Source: Aminidesulfovibrio sp040307135 | GTDB lineage: Bacteria > Desulfobacterota > Desulfovibrionia > Desulfovibrionales > Desulfovibrionaceae | NCBI GenBank assembly: GCA_040307135.1 | Contig: JAWRKD010000137.1 | Span: 1 to 13,587, forward strand | Direction: 5' to 3' | DNA length: 13,587 nt | Part shown: positions 6,523-13,587 of the stretch, in pieces | Layout: each line of letters opens with the position of its first letter | Numbering within the stretch: the stretch's first letter is position 1 | Position numbers and translations under genes: made by a program | Notes under the pieces: generated by a model | Seen by the model: only the letters and a program-made list of their open reading frames with translations | What the model was told of the DNA's origin: nothing | The model's database searches: none

Positions 6523-7362
6523 ATGGGCGCGCTGGAAAGCTCGGCGTATCTCTGGCTCATGGCCCTGGGTTTCGGCGCCGGGGCCTTTGGAACCCTCATC
6601 GGGGCGGGCGGCGGCTTCGCGCTCATGCCCATCCTGCTGCTCCTGTATCCGGGAGAACGGCCGGAAGTGCTCACCAGCATCTCCCTGGCCGTGGTCTTCT
6701 TCAACGCCCTGTCCGGCTCCGAGGCCTACGCCCTGGCCCGGCGCATCGACTACCGCTCGGCCCTGGCCTTCGCCCTGGCCGCCATTCCCGGCGCGGTCCT
6801 GGGCTCCCTGAACACCGCGCTCCTGGACCGCAGGATATTCGACCCGATCTTCGGGGCCCTGGTGCTGGCGGTGGCCGTGTATCTCTTCCTGCCGCACAGC
6901 GGGAAGGCCGCGGGCGGCGCAATGCGCACGGCGCATCGGACCGGGCGGATCCTGGTGGACGCCCATGGCGTGGAGTACCGCTACAGTTTCGACATGCGCC
7001 TGGGCGTGGGGGGCAGCTTTCTGGTGGGCTATCTCTCCAGCCTTTTCGGCATCGGCGGCGGCATCATCCACGTGCCCTTCCTGGTCACGGTGCTGAATTT
7101 CCCGGTGCACGTGGCCACGGCCACCTCCCACTTCATCCTGGCGGTCATGGCCCTGACCGGGACCGTGACCCATGTGGCGGAGGGCTCCTTCGCCCATGGC
7201 GTGCACCGGGCCATCGCCCTGTCCATCGGCGTGGTGGCCGGGGCCCAGCTTGGGGCCAAGCTCTCGGACCACGTGCGCGGCGGCCTCATCCTTCGGCTCC
7301 TGGCCGTGGGCCTGGGCCTGCTGGGATTGCGGGTGCTGCTGGCCGGTCTGGGCCTGTTCTGA
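6523..7362 (+). CDS. TauE/SafE-family permease
   Basis: A 279-residue integral membrane protein with about eight hydrophobic segments, the usual size of the sulfite exporter TauE/SafE family. The two family-type glycine motifs are present: LIGAGGGFALMPILLLL in the first half and LFGIGGGIIHVPFLV in the second, marking the inverted internal repeat. Members export sulfite, sulfoacetate or related organosulfur anions. The exact substrate cannot be read from sequence. GGAGGAGG (6506-6514) precedes the ATG at 6523 by about eight bases. An in-frame ATG at 6499 is possible but has no good binding site, and the longer open frame back to 6214 runs antisense over the glcB remnant. Its 3' end overlaps the convergent EamA gene by 77 nt. 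Composition is host-like. Confidence 0.85.
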   Translation: MGALESSAYLWLMALGFGAGAFGTLIGAGGGFALMPILLLLYPGERPEVLTSISLAVVFFNALSGSEAYALARRIDYRSALAFALAAIPGAVLGSLNTALLDRRIFDPIFGALVLAVAVYLFLPHSGKAAGGAMRTAHRTGRILVDAHGVEYRYSFDMRLGVGGSFLVGYLSSLFGIGGGIIHVPFLVTVLNFPVHVATATSHFILAVMALTGTVTHVAEGSFAHGVHRAIALSIGVVAGAQLGAKLSDHVRGGLILRLLAVGLGLLGLRVLLAGLGLF

Positions 7363-8224
7363 CCGAAAGCAGGACGATGGCCGCAAGCACGCAGCCGCAG
7401 CCCAGCAGGTGGCGCAGGCCCAGGGGCTCGTCCAGGAAGGCCCAGGAGAAGAACAGGGCGCTCACGGGCAGCAGCCCGCTGAAGGCCCCGGCCGTGGCCG
7501 CCGGAACCCGGGCCACGCCGTAGAACCAGAGCACATAGGCCAGAACCGTGACCCCTCCGCCGTAATAGGCCAGCAGGAGCCACTGGCCCCAGGTCAGGGC
7601 GGCGAGGTCGAACTGCGCCCCCTGCCATAGGGCCAGGGGCAGGAACTGGAGCAGGCCCAGACAGCTCACGGCCGTGGACGCCGCCAGGGCCGTGAGCCCG
7701 GGCGGCAGCGCCTTGCGCAGGAGCAGGAAGGCGGCCTCGCCCAGCACGGCCAGAAGCACCAGGGCGTTGCCCGCCAGGCTGCCTTGGCCCGGCCCGGCCA
7801 GGGCCGAGACGCAGAGCGCCCCGGCGCAGGCCAGGGCCAGGCCGCACAGGCCGCGCAGGCCCGGCCGCTCGTGGAAGAAGAGCAGGGCGGCCAGGCCCAT
7901 CCAGGCCGGGGTGGTGCCGGTGAGGATGCCGGCCGAGGCCGCGTCCGTGAGCCGCAGGCCGTGGAGCAGGGCCGTGTTGAAGAGAAAGACCCCGCAGCCG
8001 GTCTGGACGAAGAGCAGAACCCAGTGCCGCAGGCGCAGCCGGGGCAGGCTTCCTTCCCGGATGCGGAGCAGGGGCAGGGCCAGGCAGCAGGCCAGGGCGA
8101 AGCGCAGGCCCAGGGCCAGGTAGAGGGGCAGGCTCAGGGCCACGGCCTTGCCCACGGCCACGGAGCTGCCCACGATGGCCATGGCGGCGGTGAGACTGGC
8201 GTAAGCCTTCCAGGGAACGGACAT
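7286..8224 (-). CDS. EamA/DMT-family transporter
   Basis: A 312-residue protein with about ten predicted transmembrane helices in two EamA repeats (roughly residues 8-140 and 155-290). Typical text includes the N-terminal AMAIVGSSVAVGKA, the GLRFALA segment, NTALLHGLRLTDAASAGILTGTTPAWMGLAALLFFHERP ending repeat one (shown in parts by these motifs), and a final FFSWAFLDEPL-type helix. Drug/metabolite transporters of this type usually export amino acids or other metabolites; the substrate is unknown. AAGGAGG lies six bases before the ATG at 8224. It is 39 nt downstream of the AraC-type gene on the same strand, so the two are probably co-transcribed. The C-terminal tail is Pro/Ala/Gly-rich and overlaps the end of the convergent TauE gene by 77 nt. 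Confidence 0.88.
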   Translation of the reverse strand: MSVPWKAYASLTAAMAIVGSSVAVGKAVALSLPLYLALGLRFALACCLALPLLRIREGSLPRLRLRHWVLLFVQTGCGVFLFNTALLHGLRLTDAASAGILTGTTPAWMGLAALLFFHERPGLRGLCGLALACAGALCVSALAGPGQGSLAGNALVLLAVLGEAAFLLLRKALPPGLTALAASTAVSCLGLLQFLPLALWQGAQFDLAALTWGQWLLLAYYGGGVTVLAYVLWFYGVARVPAATAGAFSGLLPVSALFFSWAFLDEPLGLRHLLGCGCVLAAIVLLSVRTGPDRPAAPAIPAGPGPRPGAEG

Positions 8225-8263
8225 GCGCGCCTCCTTGTGGGCGCGACCATGCCCGGGACGGCC

Positions 8264-9094
8264 CTAGGAATCTTGAAGGGAATTGCGGTATGCGGCAGGG
8301 GTCAGGCCGGTGAGGCGCTTGAACTGGCGGGTGAGATGGCTCTGGTCCGCGAAGCCGGACTCGGCCGCGGCCCGGGCCGGGGCCAAGCCCCGGCGCAGGA
8401 GTTCCTGGGCCCGGCGCACCCGGCGCTGCATGACGAAGGCGTGGGGCGTGAGGCCCGTGGCCTGGCGGAACACGCGCAGGAAGTGGAAGGCCGAGAGCCC
8501 TGAAACCCGGGCCAGGTCCTCCAGGCTGGGGTCCTGGTCCGCGTGGGCGGCCAGGAATTCCAGGGCCCTGGCCACGGCCCGGGGCTCGCGTCCGCAGCGG
8601 GGCGCCGCGCCGGGGTCCTCGGCGTGGCGGCCGATCCAGCGCGCCAAAAGGTCCAGCAGCCCGGCCTGGGCCGCCAGCCGGTCCGCGCCCCGCTCCAGGA
8701 GCCGGTGCAGGGCCAGGATGCGGCCGGCCAGATCCGGGTCGCCCAGCACGCCCGCCCGGAAGTGGGGCAGGCCCGGACGGCCCATTTCGGCCGCGGCCCG
8801 GGCCAGGACCCCGGGCTCCAGGTAGAACATGCGGTAGGCCCAGCCCGCCTCGGCCGCGGCTTGGCCGTCGTGGGCCTCGCCCGGCACCACCAGGTTGATC
8901 TCCCCGGGCGCGGCCACCAGCTCCTGGCCGCGGTAGCGGAAGGCCAGGGCCCCGTCCTCGATGACGCCCAGGGCGTAGCCCTCGTGGAAATGGCGGGGAA
9001 AGACCTGGCGGCGGAAGGACGCGGCCAGGAGTTCGGCTCCGTCCAGGCCCGCCACGCGCCAGACCCGTCCCTGTTCCCTGCTGTTCGTGTCCAT
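8264..9094 (-). CDS. AraC-family transcriptional regulator
   Basis: A 276-residue regulator. The N-terminal part (about residues 25-95) is a cupin-like AraC ligand-binding domain with RHFHEGYALGVIEDG and PGEINLVVPGEAHDG. The C-terminal 100 residues hold two helix-turn-helix units: LEDLARVSGLSAFHFLRVFR and AAAESGFADQSHLTRQFKR, followed by TGLTPAAYR. This is the classical AraC/XylS DNA-binding signature. The start at 9094 (MDTNSREQ) is chosen because AAGGAGGA sits about seven bases upstream. The frame remains open to 9373, but that stretch is antisense to the next gene. It is followed by the EamA exporter, so it probably controls that gene in response to the exported compound. This pairing is common for AraC regulators with a cupin domain; the ligand is unknown. 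Confidence 0.9.
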   Translation of the reverse strand: MDTNSREQGRVWRVAGLDGAELLAASFRRQVFPRHFHEGYALGVIEDGALAFRYRGQELVAAPGEINLVVPGEAHDGQAAAEAGWAYRMFYLEPGVLARAAAEMGRPGLPHFRAGVLGDPDLAGRILALHRLLERGADRLAAQAGLLDLLARWIGRHAEDPGAAPRCGREPRAVARALEFLAAHADQDPSLEDLARVSGLSAFHFLRVFRQATGLTPHAFVMQRRVRRAQELLRRGLAPARAAAESGFADQSHLTRQFKRLTGLTPAAYRNSLQDS

Positions 9095-9157
9095 GTCTGT
9101 TCCTCCTTCATGCGCATTCCGGGCTAGGCGGTCAAGTCGCGGAGGTCTTGAACGATC

Positions 9158-9185
9158 TTGCGGGGTTGGACGGGCGTTCAATAAT
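9158..9185 (+). promoter_or_regulatory. Candidate promoter for the cyclic-nucleotide-binding gene
   Basis: In the intergenic region between the divergent AraC-type and cNMP-binding genes, TTGCGG (9158-9163) and AATAAT (9180-9185) are spaced by 16 nt. The -10-like element matches consensus at five of six positions and is conspicuous in otherwise GC-rich DNA. The site is about 80 nt upstream of the ATG at 9267. It is a candidate only. Confidence 0.3.
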
Positions 9186-9266
9186 GGACGTGCGGCCTTC
9201 GCAAGGATATATTTCTTCAGCGCGTTCACGGACGGCCGCGAGCCCCGGCGCGCAGGAGCCCCCTGC

Positions 9267-9791
9267 ATGAAGGAACTGGACCTCGATCCCCAGGACGAGA
9301 AACTTCTGGCCCAATTCCGCCGCATCGAGATCTTCCACGGCCTGAACCGCCAGCATCTCACCGAGATTTTCAATCTCTCCCGGCTGCGGAGCTACGAGAA
9401 CGGCGAGGCCATCATCCGCGAGGGGACCTTCGACCACAGGGTCTTCTTCCTCCTCTCCGGGCAGGTTTCGGTGCAGCGCGACGGGGTGGAGATCAGCCAC
9501 CTGCGCCGCCTGGGCGACATCTTCGGCGAGATGGGCGTCATCGACGGCAGCCCGCGCAGCGCCACCATCGTGGCCTCGGGCCAGTGCACGGTCCTGGCCC
9601 TGGACTTCTCCTTCACCGACCGGCTTTCCGAGGGCGACCGCGTCCTGGCCCAGGCCCTGCTCTACCGGGTCTTCGCCGAGGTCCTGGCCGACCGCCTGCG
9701 CCGGGCCGACGCCCGCATCGCCAAGCTGGAGCAGGAACTGCTCCGGAAACAGACCCCGGTGGCCCGGCCGGCGACCTTTCCCAAGGCCTGA
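9267..9791 (+). CDS. Stand-alone cyclic nucleotide-binding domain protein
   Basis: A 174-residue protein made of one CRP-like cyclic-nucleotide-binding domain (about residues 18-140) and a short C-terminal helix with a charged tail. The beta-roll text EIFHGLNRQHLTEIF and EGTFDHRVFFLLSGQVSV is typical. The phosphate-binding cassette FGEMGVIDGSPRSATIVA keeps the Glu and the Arg-Ser that contact cyclic nucleotide in CRP-type proteins. No DNA-binding helix-turn-helix follows, so it is not a classical CRP/FNR activator. It may act through protein contacts as a second-messenger sensor. AGGAG (9254-9258) is about eight bases before the ATG at 9267, and the open frame upstream of that is rejected. 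It is transcribed divergently from the AraC-type gene and lies about 100 nt ahead of the amino acid ABC operon. Confidence 0.88.
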   Translation: MKELDLDPQDEKLLAQFRRIEIFHGLNRQHLTEIFNLSRLRSYENGEAIIREGTFDHRVFFLLSGQVSVQRDGVEISHLRRLGDIFGEMGVIDGSPRSATIVASGQCTVLALDFSFTDRLSEGDRVLAQALLYRVFAEVLADRLRRADARIAKLEQELLRKQTPVARPATFPKA

Positions 9792-9817
9792 GGAACCGTC
9801 CGGACGGCCGGGAACCC

Positions 9818-9846
9818 TTGCAACTTGGCCCTCGATGGGCTACCTA
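9818..9846 (+). promoter_or_regulatory. Candidate promoter for the amino acid ABC operon
   Basis: TTGCAA (9818-9823), a 17-nt spacer and TACCTA (9841-9846) precede the ribosome binding site of the binding-protein gene. The -35 element is good and the -10 element poor. Nearby at 9796-9807 is a perfect 12-bp palindrome (CCGTCCGGACGG) with no T run. It could be an operator or a weak end signal for the gene before. Confidence 0.25.
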
Positions 9847-9889
9847 ACGGAACCCGTCAGCCAACAATCCCCGAAGGAGGGTGTGCATC

Positions 9890-10675
9890 ATGAAACGGAT
9901 TCTTCTGGTTCTTGCGTTCCTGCTGCTGTCCGTGTCCGCGGCCTACGCCGCCGACGGCTCCTGGGATGCGGTCAAGGCCAAGGGCGAGCTGGTCATCGGC
10001 CTGGACGACGCCTTCCCTCCCATGGGATTCCGCAAGGATGACGGCAAGCTCTACGGCTTCGACATCGACGCCGCCGAGGAGTGCGGCAAGCGCCTGGGCG
10101 TCAAGATCGTCTGGCAGCCCACGGCTTGGGACGGCGTCATCCACTCCCTGGACGCCAAGAAGTTCGACTGCATCTGGAACGGCATGACCATCACCGAGGA
10201 GCGCGCCAAGCAGGTGCTCTTCACCAAGCCCTACCTCATGGACGGCCAGATCGCCGTGGTCACGGCCAAGGAAGCGAACACCAAGGCCTTCGCCGACCTG
10301 GGCGGCAAGGTGGTGGGCGTGCAGAAGGGCTCCTCGGCCGTGGAGGCCGCCGCGGCCCTGCCCAAGAAGGCCGCCGAGGTGCGCGAGTACGACGACAACC
10401 CCAAGGCCTTCCTGGACCTGGAGTCCGGCCGCCTGGCCGCCGTGGTCATCGACAACGTCTCGGGCCGTTACTTCATCGCCACCACCCCCGGCAAGTTCAA
10501 GACCCTGCCCGGCTTCATCAGCAAGGAGCCCTTCGGCGTGGCCTTCCGCAAGGCCGACGTGGCCCTGCGCGACATGGTCCAGAAGACCATCGACGCCATG
10601 GTGGCCGACGGCACCATGGGCAAGATCTCCCGCAAGTGGTTTGGTGAGGACATCACCAACCCCAAGGCCTGGTAA
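9890..10675 (+). CDS. Polar amino acid ABC transporter, periplasmic binding protein
   Basis: A 261-residue family 3 solute-binding protein (SBP_bac_3). A clear signal peptide covers residues 1-20 (KR, then a long hydrophobic stretch, cleavage after AYA), so it is exported to the periplasm. The mature part starts ADGSWDAVKAKGELVIGLDD and has family hallmarks: PPMGFRKDDGKLYGFDID, WDGVIHSLDAKKFDCIWNGM, TITEERAKQVLFTKPY and a C-terminal GKISRKWFG. Such proteins bind glutamine, glutamate, histidine, cystine or similar; the ligand cannot be told here. GGAGGG (9875-9880) lies nine bases before the ATG at 9890, which is preferred over the GTG at 9881 that nearly touches the binding site. The permease and ATPase genes follow on the same strand, completing an importer. 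Confidence 0.93.
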   Translation: MKRILLVLAFLLLSVSAAYAADGSWDAVKAKGELVIGLDDAFPPMGFRKDDGKLYGFDIDAAEECGKRLGVKIVWQPTAWDGVIHSLDAKKFDCIWNGMTITEERAKQVLFTKPYLMDGQIAVVTAKEANTKAFADLGGKVVGVQKGSSAVEAAAALPKKAAEVREYDDNPKAFLDLESGRLAAVVIDNVSGRYFIATTPGKFKTLPGFISKEPFGVAFRKADVALRDMVQKTIDAMVADGTMGKISRKWFGEDITNPKAW

Positions 10676-10688
10676 GGAGCCTGAGGGT

Positions 10689-11723
10689 TTGACTGCATCG
10701 GTTTCTCAGCGCGGCGGGAGCAGGGCCCTGGTCCTGCTCCTGCCGCTGTGCTTTCTGCTCCTGGCCTGGGCCTCCTGCGCGGCGGCCCAAGGCTCGGACA
10801 TGCTGCTGGCCAAGGGCCGCGCGGCCATGGACCAGGGCGACCTGGCCGGGGCCGAGGCCCTTTTCCTCCAGGTGCCCGCTCCGGGCGCGGGCGGCGACGA
10901 CGGCCAGTACGTGTTCAGCCGCATGCAGGTGGCCCGCATCCGCCACGCCCAGGCCGACCTGGATGGGGCCGAGGCCGCGGCCCGCGAGGTCCTGGCCGTG
11001 TATCCGGACAATGCCGAGGCCCAGAACTTCATCGCGGCCGTGGAGCGCGAGCGCCTGCCCGCGTGGCGGCGCTACCTCCAGGACACGGCGCGCTTCCTGC
11101 CCTCGCTCCTGCACGGCAGCCTCATGACCCTGGTCCTGGTCCTCTTCACCATGGCCGTGTCGCCCTTCGGCGGGCTTCTCATCGCCCTGGGCCGCATCTG
11201 CCCGGTGAAGGCCCTGTCCGGGGCCTGCTGGTTCGTCATCTGGCTCTTCCGGGGCACGCCGCTGCTGCTGCAACTTTTCTTCATCTACTACGGCCTGCCG
11301 GCCCTGGGCGTCACCTTCAAGCCCCTCACCGCGGCCTTCCTGGGCCTGGGCCTGAACTACTCGGCCTACCTGGCAGAGATCATCCGCGGGGCCATCCAGA
11401 GCATCGAGCACGGCCAGACCGAGGCGGCCAAGGCCCTGGGCATGACCCCCTGGCAGACCATGCGCCGGGTCATCATCCCCCAGACCTACAAGCGCCTGGT
11501 GCCGCCCGTGGGCAACGAATTCATCGCGCTCATCAAGGACACGGCCCTGGTCTCCACCATCGCCATGGTGGAGCTCATGCGCACCGCGGACCAGATCTTC
11601 AACGCCTATTTCAACGTCACGGTGCTGGTCCTGGCCGCGGTGGTCTATCTCTGCTTCACCACGGTCTTCACCTTCGTCTTCGAGCGCGTGGAACACCGCC
11701 TCGGGGTCTATGAGAGGCGCTAG
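10689..11723 (+). CDS. Amino acid ABC permease with N-terminal TPR-like extension
   Basis: A 344-residue protein. The C-terminal 220 residues are a HisM/GlnP-type permease: the WLFRGTPLLLQLFFIYYG segment, then the EAA loop with EIIRGAIQSIEHGQTEAAKA followed by LGMTPWQTMRRVIIPQ, which docks the ATPase. Ahead of it is an added segment. A signal/anchor helix (about residues 12-33, ending CAAAQG) is followed by about 95 residues with two TPR-like helix pairs (LLAKGRAAMDQGDLAGAEAL; RIRHAQADLDGAEAAAREVL...YPDNAEA). This part would face the periplasm. The start is a TTG at 10689, supported by AAGGAG (10674-10679) nine bases upstream; no in-frame ATG precedes the hydrophobic helix. It begins 13 nt after the binding protein gene and ends directly against the ATPase gene. 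The TPR-like part might contact the binding protein; that is inference. Confidence 0.88.
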   Translation: MTASVSQRGGSRALVLLLPLCFLLLAWASCAAAQGSDMLLAKGRAAMDQGDLAGAEALFLQVPAPGAGGDDGQYVFSRMQVARIRHAQADLDGAEAAAREVLAVYPDNAEAQNFIAAVERERLPAWRRYLQDTARFLPSLLHGSLMTLVLVLFTMAVSPFGGLLIALGRICPVKALSGACWFVIWLFRGTPLLLQLFFIYYGLPALGVTFKPLTAAFLGLGLNYSAYLAEIIRGAIQSIEHGQTEAAKALGMTPWQTMRRVIIPQTYKRLVPPVGNEFIALIKDTALVSTIAMVELMRTADQIFNAYFNVTVLVLAAVVYLCFTTVFTFVFERVEHRLGVYERR

Positions 11724-12491
11724 ATGACCGGGCCGATCATCGAGCTGACCGACATCGTCAAGCGCTTCGGCGAGCACCTGGCCGTGGACCACGTGAGCCT
11801 CTCGCTCCAGAAGGGCGAGAAGGTGGTCATCGTGGGACCCAGCGGCTCGGGCAAGTCCACGCTCCTGCGGACCATGAACTTCCTGGAGGTCATCGACGGC
11901 GGCCTGATCCGCTTCGAGGGCCGGGAGGCGGGCTACGTGGAGCGGGGCGGCCGCAGGGTGCCGGACCGCCAGAAGCGCATCTGCGCCCTGCGCTCCGAGA
12001 TCGGCATGGTCTTCCAGCAGTTCAACCTGTTTCCGCACATGACCGTGCTCGGCAACGTCATGGAAGGCCCGCTCACCGTGCTGGGCAGGCCCCGGGCCGA
12101 GGCCGAGGAGACCGCCCGGGCCATGCTCCGGCGCGTGGGCCTGGAGGACAAGAGCGGGGCCTACCCCGTGACCCTCTCCGGCGGGCAGAAGCAGCGGGTG
12201 GCCATCGCCCGGGCCCTGGCCATGAGCCCCAAGATCATGCTCTTCGACGAGCCCACCAGCGCGCTCGACCCGGAGCTCGTGGGCGAGGTCTTCGACACCA
12301 TCCGCCAGCTGGCCCGGGACGGCATGACCATGGTCATCGTGACGCACAACATGGGCTTCGCCCGCGAGGTGGCGGACACGGTCATCTTCATGGAGAACGG
12401 CCGCTTCCTGGCCCAGGGCGCGCCGAGAGAGTTCTTCGCCTCCGGCGTGGAGAACCCCCGCATCCGCTCCTTTATCGAGAAAATGCTCTAG
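11724..12491 (+). CDS. Amino acid ABC transporter ATP-binding protein (GlnQ/HisP type)
   Basis: A 255-residue ABC ATPase with every motif intact: Walker A GPSGSGKST (residues 38-46), Q-loop in FQQFNLFPHMT, signature LSGGQKQR (151-158), Walker B IMLFDEPTSALDPE with Asp175-Glu176, and the switch His208 in VTHNMGFA. The text is typical of the polar amino acid uptake family (PAAT). It hydrolyses ATP on the inner face of the membrane to drive import through the permease encoded just before it. The ATG directly follows the permease TAG with no spacer, so translation is probably coupled. A short insertion (about residues 72-88, EAGYVERGGRRVPDRQ) after LIRFEG is somewhat longer than in E. coli GlnQ. 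The stop codon shares CTAG with the stop of the convergent receptor gene. Confidence 0.95.
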   Translation: MTGPIIELTDIVKRFGEHLAVDHVSLSLQKGEKVVIVGPSGSGKSTLLRTMNFLEVIDGGLIRFEGREAGYVERGGRRVPDRQKRICALRSEIGMVFQQFNLFPHMTVLGNVMEGPLTVLGRPRAEAEETARAMLRRVGLEDKSGAYPVTLSGGQKQRVAIARALAMSPKIMLFDEPTSALDPELVGEVFDTIRQLARDGMTMVIVTHNMGFAREVADTVIFMENGRFLAQGAPREFFASGVENPRIRSFIEKML

Positions 12492-13587
12492 TCCCCCACC
12501 CGCACGTCCGCGGCGATGATGCCCAGCACGGTCCCGTTCGCGCCGCGGAACGGGCTGGACACCGTGATGCAGTTCCTGCCCGAGGCCTGGGACACGTACA
12601 CGTCCGAGACGTACAGGGACTGGCTCTGGAGCGGGCCGGTGAACCACGGCCGCGTGGACCAGTCGCGGCCCAGGGCCGTGCGGTCCTCCGGGCTCTCCCG
12701 CCCGGGCTGGGGGATGTTCTCCACGATCTGGCGGCCCGCGGCGTCGGTGACGTAGAGCAGCTCCAGGAAGGGCTTGGCCCGGATCATGGCGCGCAGGGCC
12801 CGCTCCATGCGGGCCTTGTCCAGGGAGAGCATGTCCTGGTCCCCGGCCAGGGCCGTGATGACCTCCTTGAGCGAACCGCCGCCCACCAGCTCGAAGACCC
12901 GGGTCATGGTGGCCAGGGAGCGCACGCTGGCGCCCAGGCCGTCCACGGCCTCGTCGGCCACGGCCATGGCCTGCCCGGTCTCGGCCGAGATGTTGTTCAC
13001 CGTGTTGATGGTGCGGTTCAGGTCCTCGCTGGCCTGGGACTGCTGCTCCGCGGCCACGGCGATGGACTGGATGCGCTCGGTGCTGGCCCCGGCCAGGCGC
13101 ACGATCTCGGCCAGGGCCGTGCCGGACTCCTGGGCCAGGCGCACGCTCTCGTCCACCAGGCCCGCGGCCTCCTCCACGCCCCGGCGGGTCTGGCCCACCT
13201 TGTCGCGGATGGCCTCGATCTCCCGGCGCACGTCCAGGGTGGCGGCCTGGGTCTTTTCGGCCAGCTTGCGCACCTCGTCGGCCACCACGGCGAAGCCGCG
13301 CCCGGCCTCGCCCGCGCGGGCGGCCTCGATGGCGGCGTTCAGGGCCAGGAGGTTGGTCTGGTCCGCGATGTCGCTGATCACGCCCATGATCTTGCCGATG
13401 GCCTCGGCCTGGCCGCCCAGCACGGCCACGGCCTCGCCCAGGTCCGCGGACTTGGAGGCCACGGCCTCGATGGCGCCCACGGTGCGCACCACGCTTTCCG
13501 CGCCCTGGCGGGCCTTGTCCACGGCCGCCGCGGCCTCCCTGGCCGCCGCCGCCGCGCCGCCCGCGGCCTCGGCCACGGAGGCGGTCA
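12488..13587 (-). CDS. Methyl-accepting chemotaxis protein, 3' part, with C-terminal PDC sensor
   Basis: The last 366 or so codons of a chemotaxis receptor; the 5' part lies beyond the right edge. The frame is open to 13587, so the GTG at 13576 is not a real start. The visible part begins inside an Ala-rich coiled coil. It then has the highly conserved MCP hairpin tip (DQTNLLALNAAIEAARAGEA, GRGFAVVADEVRKLAEKT; about 13260-13375), which binds CheA and CheW. The second coiled-coil arm follows. After it comes an extra domain of about 110 residues with PDC/Cache-type text: LLYVTDAAGRQIVENI, RPWFTGPL, YVSDVYVSQASGRNCITVSS and GTVLGIIAADV. Usually the sensor precedes the signalling domain and lies outside the cell; here it follows it and would be cytoplasmic unless the topology is unusual. 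The ligand is unknown. Confidence 0.9.
   Translation of the reverse strand, partial: TASVAEAAGGAAAAAREAAAAVDKARQGAESVVRTVGAIEAVASKSADLGEAVAVLGGQAEAIGKIMGVISDIADQTNLLALNAAIEAARAGEAGRGFAVVADEVRKLAEKTQAATLDVRREIEAIRDKVGQTRRGVEEAAGLVDESVRLAQESGTALAEIVRLAGASTERIQSIAVAAEQQSQASEDLNRTINTVNNISAETGQAMAVADEAVDGLGASVRSLATMTRVFELVGGGSLKEVITALAGDQDMLSLDKARMERALRAMIRAKPFLELLYVTDAAGRQIVENIPQPGRESPEDRTALGRDWSTRPWFTGPLQSQSLYVSDVYVSQASGRNCITVSSPFRGANGTVLGIIAADVRVGD

Noticed and set aside
5851..7386. Long - strand open frame (511 codons) spanning the GTPase end, the glcB remnant and the TauE gene
   Set aside because: It crosses three unrelated regions, is antisense to two well-supported genes, and has Gly/His/Arg-rich sequence without domains.
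10653..12647. Very long - strand open frame (664 codons) opposite the ABC permease and ATPase genes
   Set aside because: It mirrors strongly biased GC-rich codons; the product is His/Gly/Asp/Ala-rich nonsense. The + strand genes are unambiguous.

Overview
The window reads as a piece of chromosome from a high-GC bacterium. Codon use in the right half is strongly G/C at third positions. The mix of sulfite-exporter-like permease, polar amino acid ABC operon, stand-alone cyclic-nucleotide sensor and chemotaxis receptor would suit a Desulfovibrio-type sulfate reducer (Desulfobacterota). That assignment is an inference from style; there is no rRNA or marker gene here.

Left part (about 57-6195): a foreign-looking block of four + strand genes. 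It holds two MutS-family ATPases (330-1882 and 1857-3440), a HEAT-repeat-like helical protein (3487-4467) and a dynamin-like GTPase carrying two CxxC...CxxH cysteine/histidine modules (4538-6172). The order, short gaps and 26-nt overlap point to one operon. The block lies between two remnants of a malate synthase G gene (glcB) on the - strand: C-terminal codons at 1-56 and N-terminal codons at 6198-6362. The whole middle of glcB (roughly 600 codons) is missing, so the block replaced it. The first MutS-like gene is interrupted by a -1 frame change at a run of seven T. It is also a compositional chimera: very AT-rich up to about 1220, GC-rich over the ATPase domain. I read this cassette as the most likely undescribed system in the window, possibly a defence or genome-surveillance module. 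Its function is not shown by the sequence.

Right part (6523-13587): ordinary host-like genes. They are a TauE/SafE permease (+), a convergent EamA/DMT exporter with its likely AraC-type regulator (-), and a stand-alone cyclic-nucleotide-binding protein (+). An amino acid ABC operon follows (+; binding protein, permease, ATPase at 9890-12491), and then the 3' part of a chemotaxis receptor on the - strand that runs off the window end. Two points stand out. The permease carries an N-terminal periplasmic TPR-like extension, and the receptor has its sensor-like PDC domain after the signalling domain. The ABC operon imports a polar amino acid or similar small solute. The AraC/EamA pair looks like a regulated efflux unit. 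No tRNA, rRNA, CRISPR array or transposase was found.
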